Source: Sphingobacterium sp. GVS05A (GTDB lineage: Bacteria > Bacteroidota > Bacteroidia > Sphingobacteriales > Sphingobacteriaceae). Taken from it: a DNA stretch of 64,000 nt. Below the pieces are notes generated by a model that had not been told where the DNA came from, made no database searches, and worked only from the letters and a program-made list of their open reading frames with translations. Where the stretch lies: positions 62,001 to 126,000 of the forward strand of contig NZ_JAHXYR010000004.1 of the NCBI RefSeq assembly GCF_019969845.1, given 5' to 3'. A program made the position numbers and the translations under genes. Shown here in pieces: positions 8,435 to 18,017 of this stretch. Position 1 is the stretch's first letter, and every line of letters begins with the position of its first letter.

Positions 8435-9161
8435 TTAAAGTATAGACTGCAAATGCTAAGATCGCGCCAATGACCGGTCCAATAATAGGGATCCAGGCGT
8501 ATGACCAGTCAGAACTTCCCTTTCCTTTAATTGGCCAGAGTGCATGAAATAATCGTGGCCCAAGATCCCTAGCGGGATTAATCGCATAGCCCGTTGTGCC
8601 ACCCAGTGACAAGCCAATAGCCCAAACTAAAAAAGCAACCGGTATAGCGCCTAGAGATCCCATCCCGATAGGTTCAGTCTTTCCATTGATCGTAACATCT
8701 TGACCTGTTATAAAGAAGATAACAAAAATTAAGACGAAAGTTCCAATGATTTCACTGGCTAGATTTGTTGACGTGTTTCGAATATTTGGGATGGTAGCGA
8801 AAACACCTAATTTTGTGGTAGGATCGGCTGTAGCATCAAAATGATCTTTGTGTATAACATACGTTAATAATGCCCCGCAAAATCCACCAGCAATTTGGGC
8901 GAGAATATAACCGGGGACCTCTGTCCAGGGCAGCGCGTTGTTAAGTGCCATCGCGATTGTTACCGCTGGATTAAGGTGAGCGCCCGTGTAAGGTCCTGCA
9001 AAGACTACGCCGACATATACGGCCAGGGCCCATGCGGTTGTAATGACAATCCAACCGCTATTTTCCCCTTTTGTTCCTTTTAATATAACATTTGCAACAA
9101 CACCATTCCCAAGGAGTAGAAGGAGAGAGGTTCCAATAAATTCAGCTAAATAATGGTTCAT
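8427..9161 (-). CDS. glpF: Glycerol uptake facilitator (aquaglyceroporin)
   Basis: This 244-residue MIP-family channel has both half-helix motifs: NPA at 64-66 and NPARDLGPR from 195. The Asp and Arg of the second motif are the residues that mark glycerol-conducting GlpF rather than water-only aquaporins. Six hydrophobic membrane segments can be seen. It lies 9 bp downstream of glpK, as the last gene of a glpD-glpK-glpF operon. It lets glycerol cross the inner membrane to be trapped by GlpK. Confidence 0.95.
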   Translation of the reverse strand: MNHYLAEFIGTSLLLLLGNGVVANVILKGTKGENSGWIVITTAWALAVYVGVVFAGPYTGAHLNPAVTIAMALNNALPWTEVPGYILAQIAGGFCGALLTYVIHKDHFDATADPTTKLGVFATIPNIRNTSTNLASEIIGTFVLIFVIFFITGQDVTINGKTEPIGMGSLGAIPVAFLVWAIGLSLGGTTGYAINPARDLGPRLFHALWPIKGKGSSDWSYAWIPIIGPVIGAILAFAVYTLIK

Positions 9162-9170
9162 AAGTATTGG

Positions 9171-10670
9171 TTAGTTTTCTGTCCAGAATTGTAGTGCTTT
9201 AACACCTTTGGTCCATTGTTTAATAATTTTCTGGGTTTGTTCTTCTTGTTCTTTTTCGGGTTCAAAGAGACGGTCTTGTGCCCAAAATTTTGAAAGTTCT
9301 TCTTCATTTTTCCAGAAGCCAACAGCCAGTCCTGCTAGATAGGCTGCCCCCAATGCTGTTGTTTCAGTAATTTTGGGCCTGATGACATTGCTGTCCAGTA
9401 CATTTGCTTGAATCTGCATTAAAAGGTTGTTTGCCGTTGCTCCACCGTCCACACGCAGTTCCTTGATAGGTATTCCGCTGTCAGCTTCCATTGCTTGTAA
9501 AACATCTCTTGTTTGGAGCGAAATAGCCTCTAGCGAAGCTCTCGCAATATGTCCATTTGTTGTAGCCCGCGTTAATCCAAATATAGTACCTTGAGCTCTG
9601 GCGTTCCAGTAAGGAGCCCCCAGTCCAGCGAAAGTTGGGATAAATGTCACTCCGCCATTGTCTTTTTCGGAAAGTGCCAATTGCTCAATATCTGCAGATT
9701 TATAGATAATATTAAGGTTGTCCCGTAACCATTGGACCAATGCACCACCAATAAATATACTTCCCTCTAATGCGTACTCAGTTTTTCCGTTGATCTTCCA
9801 GGCTACGGTTGTCAATAAGTTGTTGTTAGACATGATTGGTTTATCACCAATATTCATCAGCATAAAACATCCAGTACCGTAGGTGTTTTTTACCATTCCT
9901 TTCTCTACACATTGCTGACCAAAAAGAGCTGCTTGCTGATCTCCTGCAATCCCAGCTATTCTGACTTTATGAGCGAAAATCGTTGTTCTAGACTCACCAT
10001 ATATTTCGCTGCTTTCCTTAACTTCGGGTAACATGGAAGCCGGAATGTCAAATAATTCAAGAAGCTCCGTATCCCAATCCATCGTGTGTATATTGAATAA
10101 AAGTGTACGGGAGGCATTGGTAACATCGGTAATATGGGCGTCACCGCGCGTCAGATTCCATACCAGCCAAGTATCGATGGTGCCACAGATCAGCTCTCCG
10201 TTTTTTGCTTTTTCTCTCGCTCCGTCCACATGATCAAGAATCCACTTTATTTTTGTTGCTGAAAAATAAGGGTCAAGGATGAGCCCTGTTTTTTTCTGTA
10301 TCATTTCATGTTTACCAGATTTACGGAGCTCATCACAGTAATCTGCTGTGCGCTTATCTTGCCATACAATAGCATTATAGATTGGTCTACCGCTTTCTTT
10401 TTCCCAGACAACAATCGTTTCCCGTTGATTGGTTATCCCGATGGCAGCGATATTTTTGCCATTCAGTCCGGCTTTCGTTGTGGCTTCGGCAGTGACACCT
10501 GCTTGCGTGGACCAGATTTCATGCGGGTCGTGTTCCACCCATCCTGGTTGTGGAAAGATTTGTGTAAATTCTTTTTGCGCAATTGAAACGATATTTCTGT
10601 CCTTATCAAAAATAATGGCTCTGGAGCTTGTTGTGCCCTGATCCATTGCCAAGATGTATTGTTGTTCCAT
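9171..10670 (-). CDS. glpK: Glycerol kinase
   Basis: A FGGY-family kinase of 499 residues, the usual GlpK length. It shows the N-terminal phosphate motif DQGTTSSRA, 'GWVEHDP', 'GTIDTWL' and the second nucleotide-binding region '[12 protein letters not shown]'. It converts glycerol plus ATP to sn-glycerol 3-phosphate. It sits 27 bp after glpD and 9 bp before glpF, so the three genes are almost certainly co-transcribed. Confidence 0.96.
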   Translation of the reverse strand: MEQQYILAMDQGTTSSRAIIFDKDRNIVSIAQKEFTQIFPQPGWVEHDPHEIWSTQAGVTAEATTKAGLNGKNIAAIGITNQRETIVVWEKESGRPIYNAIVWQDKRTADYCDELRKSGKHEMIQKKTGLILDPYFSATKIKWILDHVDGAREKAKNGELICGTIDTWLVWNLTRGDAHITDVTNASRTLLFNIHTMDWDTELLELFDIPASMLPEVKESSEIYGESRTTIFAHKVRIAGIAGDQQAALFGQQCVEKGMVKNTYGTGCFMLMNIGDKPIMSNNNLLTTVAWKINGKTEYALEGSIFIGGALVQWLRDNLNIIYKSADIEQLALSEKDNGGVTFIPTFAGLGAPYWNARAQGTIFGLTRATTNGHIARASLEAISLQTRDVLQAMEADSGIPIKELRVDGGATANNLLMQIQANVLDSNVIRPKITETTALGAAYLAGLAVGFWKNEEELSKFWAQDRLFEPEKEQEEQTQKIIKQWTKGVKALQFWTEN

Positions 10671-10697
10671 AATCTGATTACTGCTGGTTATTTTCTA

Positions 10698-12275
10698 TTA
10701 GTTTAAGATATAATTTTTTGCAACTTTCTCGAAATTTTCTACCTGATTTTTTTGCCAGTTTTCGTCTTTACCTAATTCTTGAGCGAGTATTCTGGCGACT
10801 TCGGGTGCGGCGGTAATGGCTGCTTTTGCATCAAGAAATAGGATGCGTACACGACGTGAAAGTACATCTTCCACAGTCTGTGCGAGTTCGTTGCGCACGG
10901 CCCATAGTACCTCTGCTTTTTTAAATTCCAGGTGTTCGACTAATTTTTCACCCCATACCGGATTTTCTTGTTCAAGCGCATGGATTGCCTCCTGGTCGGA
11001 GCCATAAATATACATGTGGTTACTTCTATCAGTGGTAGGAATAGCGCTATAGATTTTTTGTGTTGCCGAGGTACTTTCTTTTTTGGGTAAACAGCCAATT
11101 TTAATTGCTTTATCAACGGTGTCTTGTCCCATTCGGCGAAAGGTAGTCCATTTTCCTCCAGTCAAAGTTAGTAAATTTGAGTCGCTGACGATTACTTTAT
11201 GACTTCGGGAGATTTCTTTGGTTTTGTTGGAATTTCCTGTTGGTGCTGCCAACGGTCGAAGACCAGCAAACACAGCTAATGCATCCTGACGGGTTGGTTG
11301 TTTAGTGAGGTAACGGCCAGCAGTTTTTAAGATAAATTCGATCTCTTTCTCTAGTGCTATCGGTTCCAGACTGTGTTCATCGATTGGCGTATCTGTAGTT
11401 CCTGCGATAACGCGATTGTGCCAAGGGACAAGAAAAAGAACGCGACCATCATCTGTTTTTGGGATCATGATTGCGTCATCCCCCGGAAGAAAAGACTTAT
11501 CAAAAACAAGGTGTACACCCTGACTTGGTCTAACCATTTGTTTTGCTTCGGGCTTATCCATTTTGAGGATATCATCAACAAAGATCCCTGTTGCATTGAT
11601 AATGGCTTTACCCTGAATCGTGAAAACTTCTCCGGTGTCAGTATCTTGCGCGATAATACCGTTAACTTTACCGGCGCCGTTTTTGGTTAGATTAGTTACC
11701 CGCATATAATTAAGTGCTACGCCGCCCATTTGAATACAGGTCTGCGCTACATTGACAGCGAGTCTTGAGTCGTCAAATTGACCATCCTGATAAACAACAC
11801 CGCCATAGAGTCCCTTTGTTCTGACTGTACTGATTCGGCGTTGTGTTTCCTCCTTATTAATATGTATAGATTTTCCTAAGCTCAATTTGCCGGCTAAGAA
11901 ATCATATATTTTCATGCCGATGGTATAGAAGGGACCGTCAAACCAGCTGTAATTAGGGATTACGAAAGATTGATTTTTAACTAAATGTGGAGCGTTTTGC
12001 TGTAGGAGCCCTCTCTCATGAAGTGCTTCTCTTACAAGAGATATATCACCTTGAGCGAGATAGCGGACACCACCATGAACGAGTTTTGTGGCCTTGCTCG
12101 AGGTACCTTTCGCAAAATCAACCTGTTCCAATAATATCGTTTTGAATCCTCTGCTCAATGCATCCAATGCAACACCCAAGCCACTTGCTCCGCCTCCTAT
12201 GACAATAACATCCCACTCGCTTGTGTCTTTTACTCTTTCTATTAATTTTGACCTTTTGAATTCTTCTTGTTTCAT
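10698..12275 (-). CDS. glpD: Aerobic glycerol-3-phosphate dehydrogenase
   Basis: A 525-residue FAD-dependent dehydrogenase with the dinucleotide-binding motif GGGASGLG near residue 27, the GlpD pattern 'TSSKATKLVHGGVRYL', and 'GVHLVFD' and 'LTGGKWTTFRRM' motifs. It oxidises glycerol 3-phosphate to dihydroxyacetone phosphate at the inner membrane, passing electrons to quinones. It is the first gene of the glpDKF operon. A 357-bp upstream region holds a TAnnTTTG-type -10 element and a short GTTTT repeat. Confidence 0.95.
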   Translation of the reverse strand: MKQEEFKRSKLIERVKDTSEWDVIVIGGGASGLGVALDALSRGFKTILLEQVDFAKGTSSKATKLVHGGVRYLAQGDISLVREALHERGLLQQNAPHLVKNQSFVIPNYSWFDGPFYTIGMKIYDFLAGKLSLGKSIHINKEETQRRISTVRTKGLYGGVVYQDGQFDDSRLAVNVAQTCIQMGGVALNYMRVTNLTKNGAGKVNGIIAQDTDTGEVFTIQGKAIINATGIFVDDILKMDKPEAKQMVRPSQGVHLVFDKSFLPGDDAIMIPKTDDGRVLFLVPWHNRVIAGTTDTPIDEHSLEPIALEKEIEFILKTAGRYLTKQPTRQDALAVFAGLRPLAAPTGNSNKTKEISRSHKVIVSDSNLLTLTGGKWTTFRRMGQDTVDKAIKIGCLPKKESTSATQKIYSAIPTTDRSNHMYIYGSDQEAIHALEQENPVWGEKLVEHLEFKKAEVLWAVRNELAQTVEDVLSRRVRILFLDAKAAITAAPEVARILAQELGKDENWQKNQVENFEKVAKNYILN

Positions 12276-12632
12276 TTTGTTTCGTTTTTGGTCTTAAGTT
12301 ACTGTCTCTTTTATTTGTCGATGTAACCCATTTATACTAAGTTATAGTATATTTATGGATTTTTAAAGGAATTTTATAAAAAAATACAAAAATAACATAT
12401 GTTTGTTTTTGTTTTGTTTTGTTTTGTTATTTATGTTTTTTTAATAATTCGTCATCACTTTTTTGATGTTTTTAAAATAATTTGAGATAACATCATTTCT
12501 ATGGCCTTGTTGTATATTCTTTGTTGTTTTGTAGCAAAGAACTATATAACGTTTAACCATTATAATAGGCTTATGTTTTGGTTTGGGGAAATGATTTTGT
12601 ATTTTTAAATCATATAAATAATTTGTTGGATA
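12276..12632. promoter_or_regulatory. Divergent upstream region of glpD and a thioredoxin-like gene
   Basis: A very AT-rich 357-bp region. On the minus strand TATTTTTG (12394-12387) fits the Bacteroidota -10 consensus for glpD and would give a leader of about 100 nt. No matching TTG was found at the right distance, because that stretch is a short GTTTT tandem tract (12411-12430). TATACT-N7-AGTATA (about 12331-12349) is a small inverted repeat inside the glpD leader and could be an operator; this is speculative. I found no clear promoter for the plus-strand gene. Confidence 0.4.
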
Positions 12633-13139
12633 ATGAGAAGGATTAAATTATTGTTTCTTGGAATTGGCGTATTCTTGGGAAGCCAATTCGTACATTCAAG
12701 TGTAGTCGCTCAGGAAGTTTCAAAAACTCAGGATGAGCTTTCAAAGCCTTATAACCCAGAAGCGGATGCGCAAAAAGATATCGATGGTCTGCTGCAATTG
12801 GCTAAGAAGGAAAAAAAGAATATCGTTATTCAAGCGGGGGGAAATTGGTGTGTATGGTGTCTGCGGTTTAATGATTATATCCATAAAACGGCAAGCGTAG
12901 ACAAATTGTTAAAAAGTCGTTTTCTTTATTATCATTTGAATTATTCGAAGGAAAATAAGAATGAGACAGTTTTTCAAAAGTATGCACCTGAAGGTAGTAA
13001 ATTAGGTTATCCATTTTTTATTATATTGGATAAGAATGGAAAGACGCTTCATGTGCAGGAAAGCGGTAGCCTGGAGAAAGGAAAAAGCTACGATGAGGAA
13101 AAGGTTCTGAAATTCTTTAATACTTGGGTGGCGAAATAA
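12633..13139 (+). CDS. Exported thioredoxin-family protein
   Basis: A 168-residue protein with a signal peptide ending near VVAQ (about residue 27). The thioredoxin-like core has the active-site sequence WCVWC (C73 and C76) and a cis-proline region 'GYPFFIIL'. It is probably periplasmic and may reduce or isomerise disulfides, but the partner is unknown. It is a single-gene unit ending at the terminator 13199-13229. The WCxWC site resembles thioredoxin_7/DUF255-like proteins rather than DsbA or ResA. Confidence 0.8.
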   Translation: MRRIKLLFLGIGVFLGSQFVHSSVVAQEVSKTQDELSKPYNPEADAQKDIDGLLQLAKKEKKNIVIQAGGNWCVWCLRFNDYIHKTASVDKLLKSRFLYYHLNYSKENKNETVFQKYAPEGSKLGYPFFIILDKNGKTLHVQESGSLEKGKSYDEEKVLKFFNTWVAK

Positions 13140-13198
13140 AAAAACACAGCTGAATTTCTTTGGGAAAATCATCATAAAATAACGGAAAATACACCATG

Positions 13199-13229
13199 AG
13201 CAGGCCCCTATTTAGGGGCCTGCTTTATT
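13199..13229 (+). terminator. Rho-independent terminator after the thioredoxin-like gene
   Basis: Perfect 11-bp arms AGCAGGCCCCT and AGGGGCCTGCT enclose the loop ATTT and are followed by TTATTTT. It lies about 60 bp after the stop codon. Confidence 0.88.
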
Positions 13230-13380
13230 TTGTGGCAAACTGACATAAAAGATATATTACTGTACTTATCCGGTGTTTAGCGTGGTCTCTGGGCGGAGAC
13301 AGCAGGAGAAAAGCTTCATGATTGATATGCGTTTGATCATAATATTATGCGGAGCTAAAACGAACTTTACACGGTTTTAT

Positions 13381-13435
13381 CCGAATGAGGTCCGAATGAG
13401 GTCCCTATTAAGTCCGAATAAAGTCCCTATTAAAT
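13381..13435. repeat. Five tandem 11-bp degenerate repeats
   Basis: The units are CCGAATGAGGT (twice), CCCTATTAAGT, CCGAATAAAGT and CCCTATTAAAT. Each is 11 bp, close to one DNA helical turn. Units alternate between a CCGAAT and a CCCTAT type in the second half. No ORF or hairpin explains it. Confidence 0.8.
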
Positions 13436-13532
13436 AATAACTTGTTAGGAGGTTACGTGCTGTCAGTTTCGTTGATTGACAAGGGGTGTTTAGATTGCAA
13501 ATGATTGGAAAAGCGAGGAGCTACTTAAAAGA

Positions 13533-13562
13533 AAAGGTCTCGATCCTAAGATCGAGACCTTT
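13533..13562 (-). terminator. Terminator of the speA-like gene
   Basis: Arms AAAGGTCTCGATC and GATCGAGACCTTT (13 bp, perfect) enclose a 4-nt loop. On the minus strand the hairpin runs into TTTCTTTTAA. It lies 80 bp after the stop codon at 13643. Confidence 0.85.
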
Positions 13563-13642
13563 CTCTCTATGATTGATTAGTATATCTTCTTTCTAAAAAG
13601 ATACGTTAAAATTTATAGCATCATTTTTTTAGGAGGAATATC

Positions 13643-15034
13643 TTATTGATAACCCAATAGCTTCATGACTTGTTTGGAATTTTGTTCCTCTCCAAATACT
13701 TCGTAGTTGAAAGTCTCATCTCTATTTCTACGCACCAGTACATGTTTAGGTGAAGGAAGTAGGCAATGATGAATTCCGCCGTATCCACTCAATACATCTT
13801 GGTAAGCTCCAGTATGAAAGAATCCTAAATATTGTACTTTACGTGTTTTAGGCATAAAAACAGAGTTCATATGTGCTTCCTGATTGTAGTAATCCTGGCC
13901 ATCACAAGTAATTCCGCCCAAATTGACACGTTCGTATTCCGAATCCCAGTTGTTGATTGGTAATAGAATATATTTTTGGTTCAATGCCCAAACGTCTGGT
14001 AGGTTTGTAATGAAAGATCCATCAATCATAAACCAGCGCTCGCGGTCATTTTGTTGCTTACGTCCAAGTACTTTGTATAGGATACCCGATGCTTCAGCAA
14101 CGGTGTATTTGCCAAATTCTGTAATGATATCTGGTTCCATTACTTCGTGGTGTGCACAGATCTGTTTGATCCGGTTGACGATTTCGTTGACCATGTATTC
14201 ATAATCAAAATCGTGTACCAATGAATCTTTAAAAGGCATTCCACCACCGATATCCAACGTATCTAAATCAGGATTTATCTTTTTGAATTTACAATAGAGG
14301 GTAACATATTTTTCCAGCTCATTCCAGTAATATGGCGTGTCTGATATACCCGAATTGATAAAGAAGTGAAGTAGTTTTACTTTGAAGTTGGGATTGTCCG
14401 CTATTTTGTTGTTATAGAATTCTACAACATCTTCTTGACGAATACCCAGTCGTGATGTATAAAATTGGGAATCTGGTTGTTCCTCTGAAGCTATGCGAAT
14501 ACCCAGAGCACATGGTTCATCCAATTCAATCTCATCATCATAGAGGTTGAATTCTTCTTTGTTGTCCAGTACCGGTATAATATTTTTATATCCATCATGG
14601 ATCATATCAACGATATACTGTTTGTACTGGTAGGTTTTAAATCCATTACAGATGACTGTGATGTCTTTTGTCACGGTACCTTGTCTCTCCAGTGAATCAA
14701 TCATCGGCATGTCAAATGCAGACGAAGTTTCAAGGTGGATGTCATTTTTCAAGGCTTCTTCTACGATGTGCTTGAAATGGGAAGATTTGGTGCAATAACA
14801 GTATTTGTAAGATCCACGATAGTTATGCTTCAGAATAGCGGTCTGAAACAAGATTTTCGCTTGTTGAATTTTTTTGCTGACGATAGGCAAATAAGTAAAA
14901 CGTAACGGCGTACCGTACGTTTCTATCATTTCCATTAAATTCAAATCGTGGAAATACAATTCGTCGTCGATGATTTCGAATCCGTCTTGCGGAAAACCAA
15001 CACTTAAGTCAAGAAATTCCTGATAGCTCTGCAT
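13643..15034 (-). CDS. speA: PLP-dependent arginine decarboxylase (SpeA-like)
   Basis: A 463-residue fold-type III PLP decarboxylase. The likely PLP lysine is K83 in 'YCYCTKSSHF', and a glycine-rich phosphate loop 'DIGGGMPF' and 'EFGKYTVAEASG' follow. It is shorter than the roughly 630-residue classical SpeA, but this length is normal for the enzyme annotated as arginine decarboxylase in Bacteroidota. It would make agmatine for polyamine synthesis. A related diaminopimelate/ornithine-type decarboxylase cannot be excluded. It is divergent from argS. Confidence 0.72.
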   Translation of the reverse strand: MQSYQEFLDLSVGFPQDGFEIIDDELYFHDLNLMEMIETYGTPLRFTYLPIVSKKIQQAKILFQTAILKHNYRGSYKYCYCTKSSHFKHIVEEALKNDIHLETSSAFDMPMIDSLERQGTVTKDITVICNGFKTYQYKQYIVDMIHDGYKNIIPVLDNKEEFNLYDDEIELDEPCALGIRIASEEQPDSQFYTSRLGIRQEDVVEFYNNKIADNPNFKVKLLHFFINSGISDTPYYWNELEKYVTLYCKFKKINPDLDTLDIGGGMPFKDSLVHDFDYEYMVNEIVNRIKQICAHHEVMEPDIITEFGKYTVAEASGILYKVLGRKQQNDRERWFMIDGSFITNLPDVWALNQKYILLPINNWDSEYERVNLGGITCDGQDYYNQEAHMNSVFMPKTRKVQYLGFFHTGAYQDVLSGYGGIHHCLLPSPKHVLVRRNRDETFNYEVFGEEQNSKQVMKLLGYQ

Positions 15035-15041
15035 TTTTTAT

Positions 15042-15049
15042 TATTTTTG
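15042..15049 (+). promoter_or_regulatory. Predicted -10 element of argS
   Basis: TATTTTTG matches TAnnTTTG exactly and lies 93 bp before the argS ATG. No clear TTG is present at the expected upstream distance, so only the -10 element is supported. Confidence 0.4.
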
Positions 15050-15142
15050 CAAAGATATACTTTAATGGTGAATACCTAAATAAGGAATGTTATTTATTTC
15101 CAGTTCACTATCAGGAAGTTGTAAAATTTACAAAATCATTAA

Positions 15143-16927
15143 ATGGCAAATTCTATTCAAAGGCGACTTGTTGAAGTCACTGTACAGGCTGTTAAAGCGC
15201 TTTACAATGCAGATATTTTAGAACATCAAATTGCTTTACAAGCGACTCGAAAGGAGTTTGAAGGGCAGATTACAATCGTAACTTTTCCCGTAACTCGCTT
15301 TTCGAAATCGTCTCCGGAGCAAACAGGTAAAGAAATCGGTACCTATTTGCAACAGCATATAACTGAAATATCGGACTTCAATGTGATAAAAGGCTTTTTG
15401 AATATTGTGCTTTCCGATGACTATTGGGTTTCCTTGTTGAATGAAACGATTGTTGCCAAAGATTTTGGTGTTTTCCCAGCGAATGGAAAGAAATTGATGG
15501 TTGAATATTCTTCGCCAAATACCAATAAACCATTGCATTTGGGGCATATCCGAAATAATCTGTTAGGTTATTCCGTTGCTGAAATCTTGAAAGCTTATGG
15601 TTACGAAGTCATCAAGGCAAATTTGGTGAACGATCGTGGTATACATATTTGTAAATCCATGCTGGCTTGGCAGAAATTCGGTGCGGGAGAAACGCCTGAA
15701 TCTACCGGAATGAAAGGCGATCACCTTGTGGGGAAATACTATGTAGTCTTCGATAAGGAGTATAAGAAAGAAATTGAAGCATTGAAAGCTGAAGGGCAGT
15801 CAGAAGATGAAGCAAAAAAGAATGCTCCATTGATGAAAGAGGCTCAGTCTATGCTTCAAAAATGGGAGGCAGGAGACGAAGAGGTTATTACGCTTTGGAA
15901 AACGATGAACAGCTGGGTCTACGCTGGTTTTGAAAAAACCTATAAGCAATTGGGCGTAGACTTTGATAAATATTATTACGAATCTGATACCTATCTTTTA
16001 GGGAAAGATATTATTCAGGAAGGACTGGACAAAGGTGTTTTCTTTAAGAAAGAGGACAACTCCGTTTGGATAGATCTGACAGATGAAGGATTGGACCAAA
16101 AATTGGTGCTCCGTGGCGATGGTACTTCAGTTTATATTACACAAGATTTAGGTACTGCACAACTTAAATATGATGAGTTCAAAATGAGTGAATCTATTTA
16201 CGTTGTCGGTAATGAGCAAGATTACCATTTCAAGGTTTTGTTTTTGATCCTCAAAAAACTAGGTAAATCATGGGCTGATGGTTTGTTCCACTTATCTTAT
16301 GGCATGGTTGACTTACCTTCGGGTAAAATGAAATCACGTGAAGGAACAGTTGTGGATGCTGATGATTTAATGGACGAAATGCTTAAAACAGCACAGGAGC
16401 GTACAGAAGAACTGGGGAAAACCGAAGGTCTGGCCGAAGATGCCAAGGCTGCACTTTATAATACCATAGGAATGGGGGCATTGAAGTACTTTTTATTGAA
16501 AGTAGATCCCAAGAAACGTCTATTGTTTGATCCAAACGAATCTGTAGATTTTCAGGGCCATACTGGACCTTTTATCCAATACACGCATGCACGTATTAAA
16601 TCTGTATTGAGTAAGGCTGAATTTGATGCCAATAGCCCTGTTTCCGTACTGACATCCATTTCGCCTTATGAACGTGATCTGATTCAGCAGTTGGGAGCAT
16701 TTCCTGAAACTATTGAGGCATCTGCACAGGAATTTAGTCCGGCGCAATTGGCAAATTACATTTACGAGGTTGCCAAGTTATATAATAAATTTTATCACGA
16801 AGAGAGCATATTGAAAGCCGAAGCCAATGATGTAAAGAATTTTAGATTACATCTGTCCGCTGCTGCAGCGAAAGTTATCGCCAAAGGAATGGGCTTGTTG
16901 GGTATCTGTGTACCAGAAAGAATGTAA
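15143..16927 (+). CDS. argS: Arginine-tRNA ligase
   Basis: A class I aminoacyl-tRNA synthetase of 594 residues. The 'SPNTNKPLHLGH' motif has HLGH at 132-135 as its HIGH signature, and the KMSKS region is replaced by the ArgRS-type 'SGKMKSREG'. An N-terminal additional domain (about 1-110) and a C-terminal DALR-type anticodon domain are visible. It charges tRNA-Arg. The stop codon is followed after 4 nt by the next gene, so they may be co-transcribed. Confidence 0.96.
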   Translation: MANSIQRRLVEVTVQAVKALYNADILEHQIALQATRKEFEGQITIVTFPVTRFSKSSPEQTGKEIGTYLQQHITEISDFNVIKGFLNIVLSDDYWVSLLNETIVAKDFGVFPANGKKLMVEYSSPNTNKPLHLGHIRNNLLGYSVAEILKAYGYEVIKANLVNDRGIHICKSMLAWQKFGAGETPESTGMKGDHLVGKYYVVFDKEYKKEIEALKAEGQSEDEAKKNAPLMKEAQSMLQKWEAGDEEVITLWKTMNSWVYAGFEKTYKQLGVDFDKYYYESDTYLLGKDIIQEGLDKGVFFKKEDNSVWIDLTDEGLDQKLVLRGDGTSVYITQDLGTAQLKYDEFKMSESIYVVGNEQDYHFKVLFLILKKLGKSWADGLFHLSYGMVDLPSGKMKSREGTVVDADDLMDEMLKTAQERTEELGKTEGLAEDAKAALYNTIGMGALKYFLLKVDPKKRLLFDPNESVDFQGHTGPFIQYTHARIKSVLSKAEFDANSPVSVLTSISPYERDLIQQLGAFPETIEASAQEFSPAQLANYIYEVAKLYNKFYHEESILKAEANDVKNFRLHLSAAAAKVIAKGMGLLGICVPERM

Positions 16928-16931
16928 TGAT

Positions 16932-18008
16932 ATGAGGAAGATTCGTGTTGGCCTTATAGGCTTTGGTATTTCGGGACAGGTTTTTCATGCTCCTGTCATG
17001 CGTTCGATTGCGGCATTGGACCTTGTAAAGGTTACTGCGCGTAAGGCTGAGCAACAGGTGTTATTGAAAGAGCGTTTTCCGCAAGCTGAAATCGCTTTGT
17101 CTGCTGATGAAATTTTTGCTGATGATACGATCGAGTTGGTTGTGGTTGCTACTTCTAACGATATGCATTATCCAATGGCAAAACGTGCATTGGAGGCAGG
17201 AAAACATGTCGTTGTTGAAAAACCGTTTACAAATACGGTAGAACAAGCAGATGAGTTGATCGCCTTAGCGAAAGAAAAGAATTTGGTGCTTGCTCCTTAT
17301 CATAATTTGAGATTTACTTCGGATTTCCGTACACTCGTGAAAATCATAGCAGGTGGACGATTGGGAAGGATTGTAAATCTGGAATCGAGATTTGACCGTT
17401 TCCGGAATTATTTGCGACCAAATGCCTGGCGTGAGGAAAATCTGCCTGGATCGGGTATATTTTACGATTTAGGCCCACATCTGATCGATCAGGCTTTGCA
17501 GTTATTTGGAAAGCCAAATGCTGTATTTGCGGATCTTGCCGTACAACGTGATCATGCAAAGACCATTGACAATTTTGACTGTATCTTGTACTACGATAAC
17601 CTGAGAGTTTCGCTAAAAGGATCAATGCTTGCGAAAGAACCAACCCCAAGATATCGCCTTTTTGGTATGAATGGCAATTTTGTGAAAAATGGCGTTGACC
17701 CCCAAGAAGCATTATTGCGTGACGGTAAGTTCCCCGATGAAGATCCAAATTGGGGCGAAGAGGATCCAAGTATTTATGGAAAACTCAATATTGTTGAAGA
17801 TGGAAAAGATGTAGAGGAAATCATTGCATCGGAACGAGGGTCATATCCTGATTTTTATCAAAATGTTGCGGATACTATTTTAGGTCAAGCTACCTTAATC
17901 GCTTCACCGGATCAGGCTCGAGATGTGATTCGTATCATCGAGCTTGGCTATCAGAGCCAATCGGAGCGAAGGGTCATTTCAACTGAAGATCAATTGATTG
18001 CTTATTAA
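16932..18008 (+). CDS. Gfo/Idh/MocA-family oxidoreductase
   Basis: 358 residues from the ATG at 16932. The open frame starts 24 bp earlier inside argS, but the Rossmann strand begins at MRKIRVGLIGFG. The NAD(P)-binding GFGISG is near residue 10, and the family motif 'VVEKPFTNT' is near residue 92. The C-terminal half contains 'GSGIFYDLGPHLIDQAL', a Gfo/Idh substrate-domain hallmark. It probably oxidises or reduces a sugar or cyclitol, but the substrate is unknown. It lies between argS and a flavoprotein gene in a tight same-strand run. Confidence 0.88.
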   Translation: MRKIRVGLIGFGISGQVFHAPVMRSIAALDLVKVTARKAEQQVLLKERFPQAEIALSADEIFADDTIELVVVATSNDMHYPMAKRALEAGKHVVVEKPFTNTVEQADELIALAKEKNLVLAPYHNLRFTSDFRTLVKIIAGGRLGRIVNLESRFDRFRNYLRPNAWREENLPGSGIFYDLGPHLIDQALQLFGKPNAVFADLAVQRDHAKTIDNFDCILYYDNLRVSLKGSMLAKEPTPRYRLFGMNGNFVKNGVDPQEALLRDGKFPDEDPNWGEEDPSIYGKLNIVEDGKDVEEIIASERGSYPDFYQNVADTILGQATLIASPDQARDVIRIIELGYQSQSERRVISTEDQLIAY

Positions 18009-18017
18009 TATAAGACT

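Larger units (their letters stand above)
13140..13642. other. 500-bp intergenic region with two terminators and a tandem repeat
   Basis: This convergent spacer lies between the thioredoxin-like gene and the speA-like gene. It holds a terminator for each (13199-13229 and 13533-13562) and an 11-bp tandem repeat tract (13381-13435). The remaining sequence shows no convincing ORF. Confidence 0.6.
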
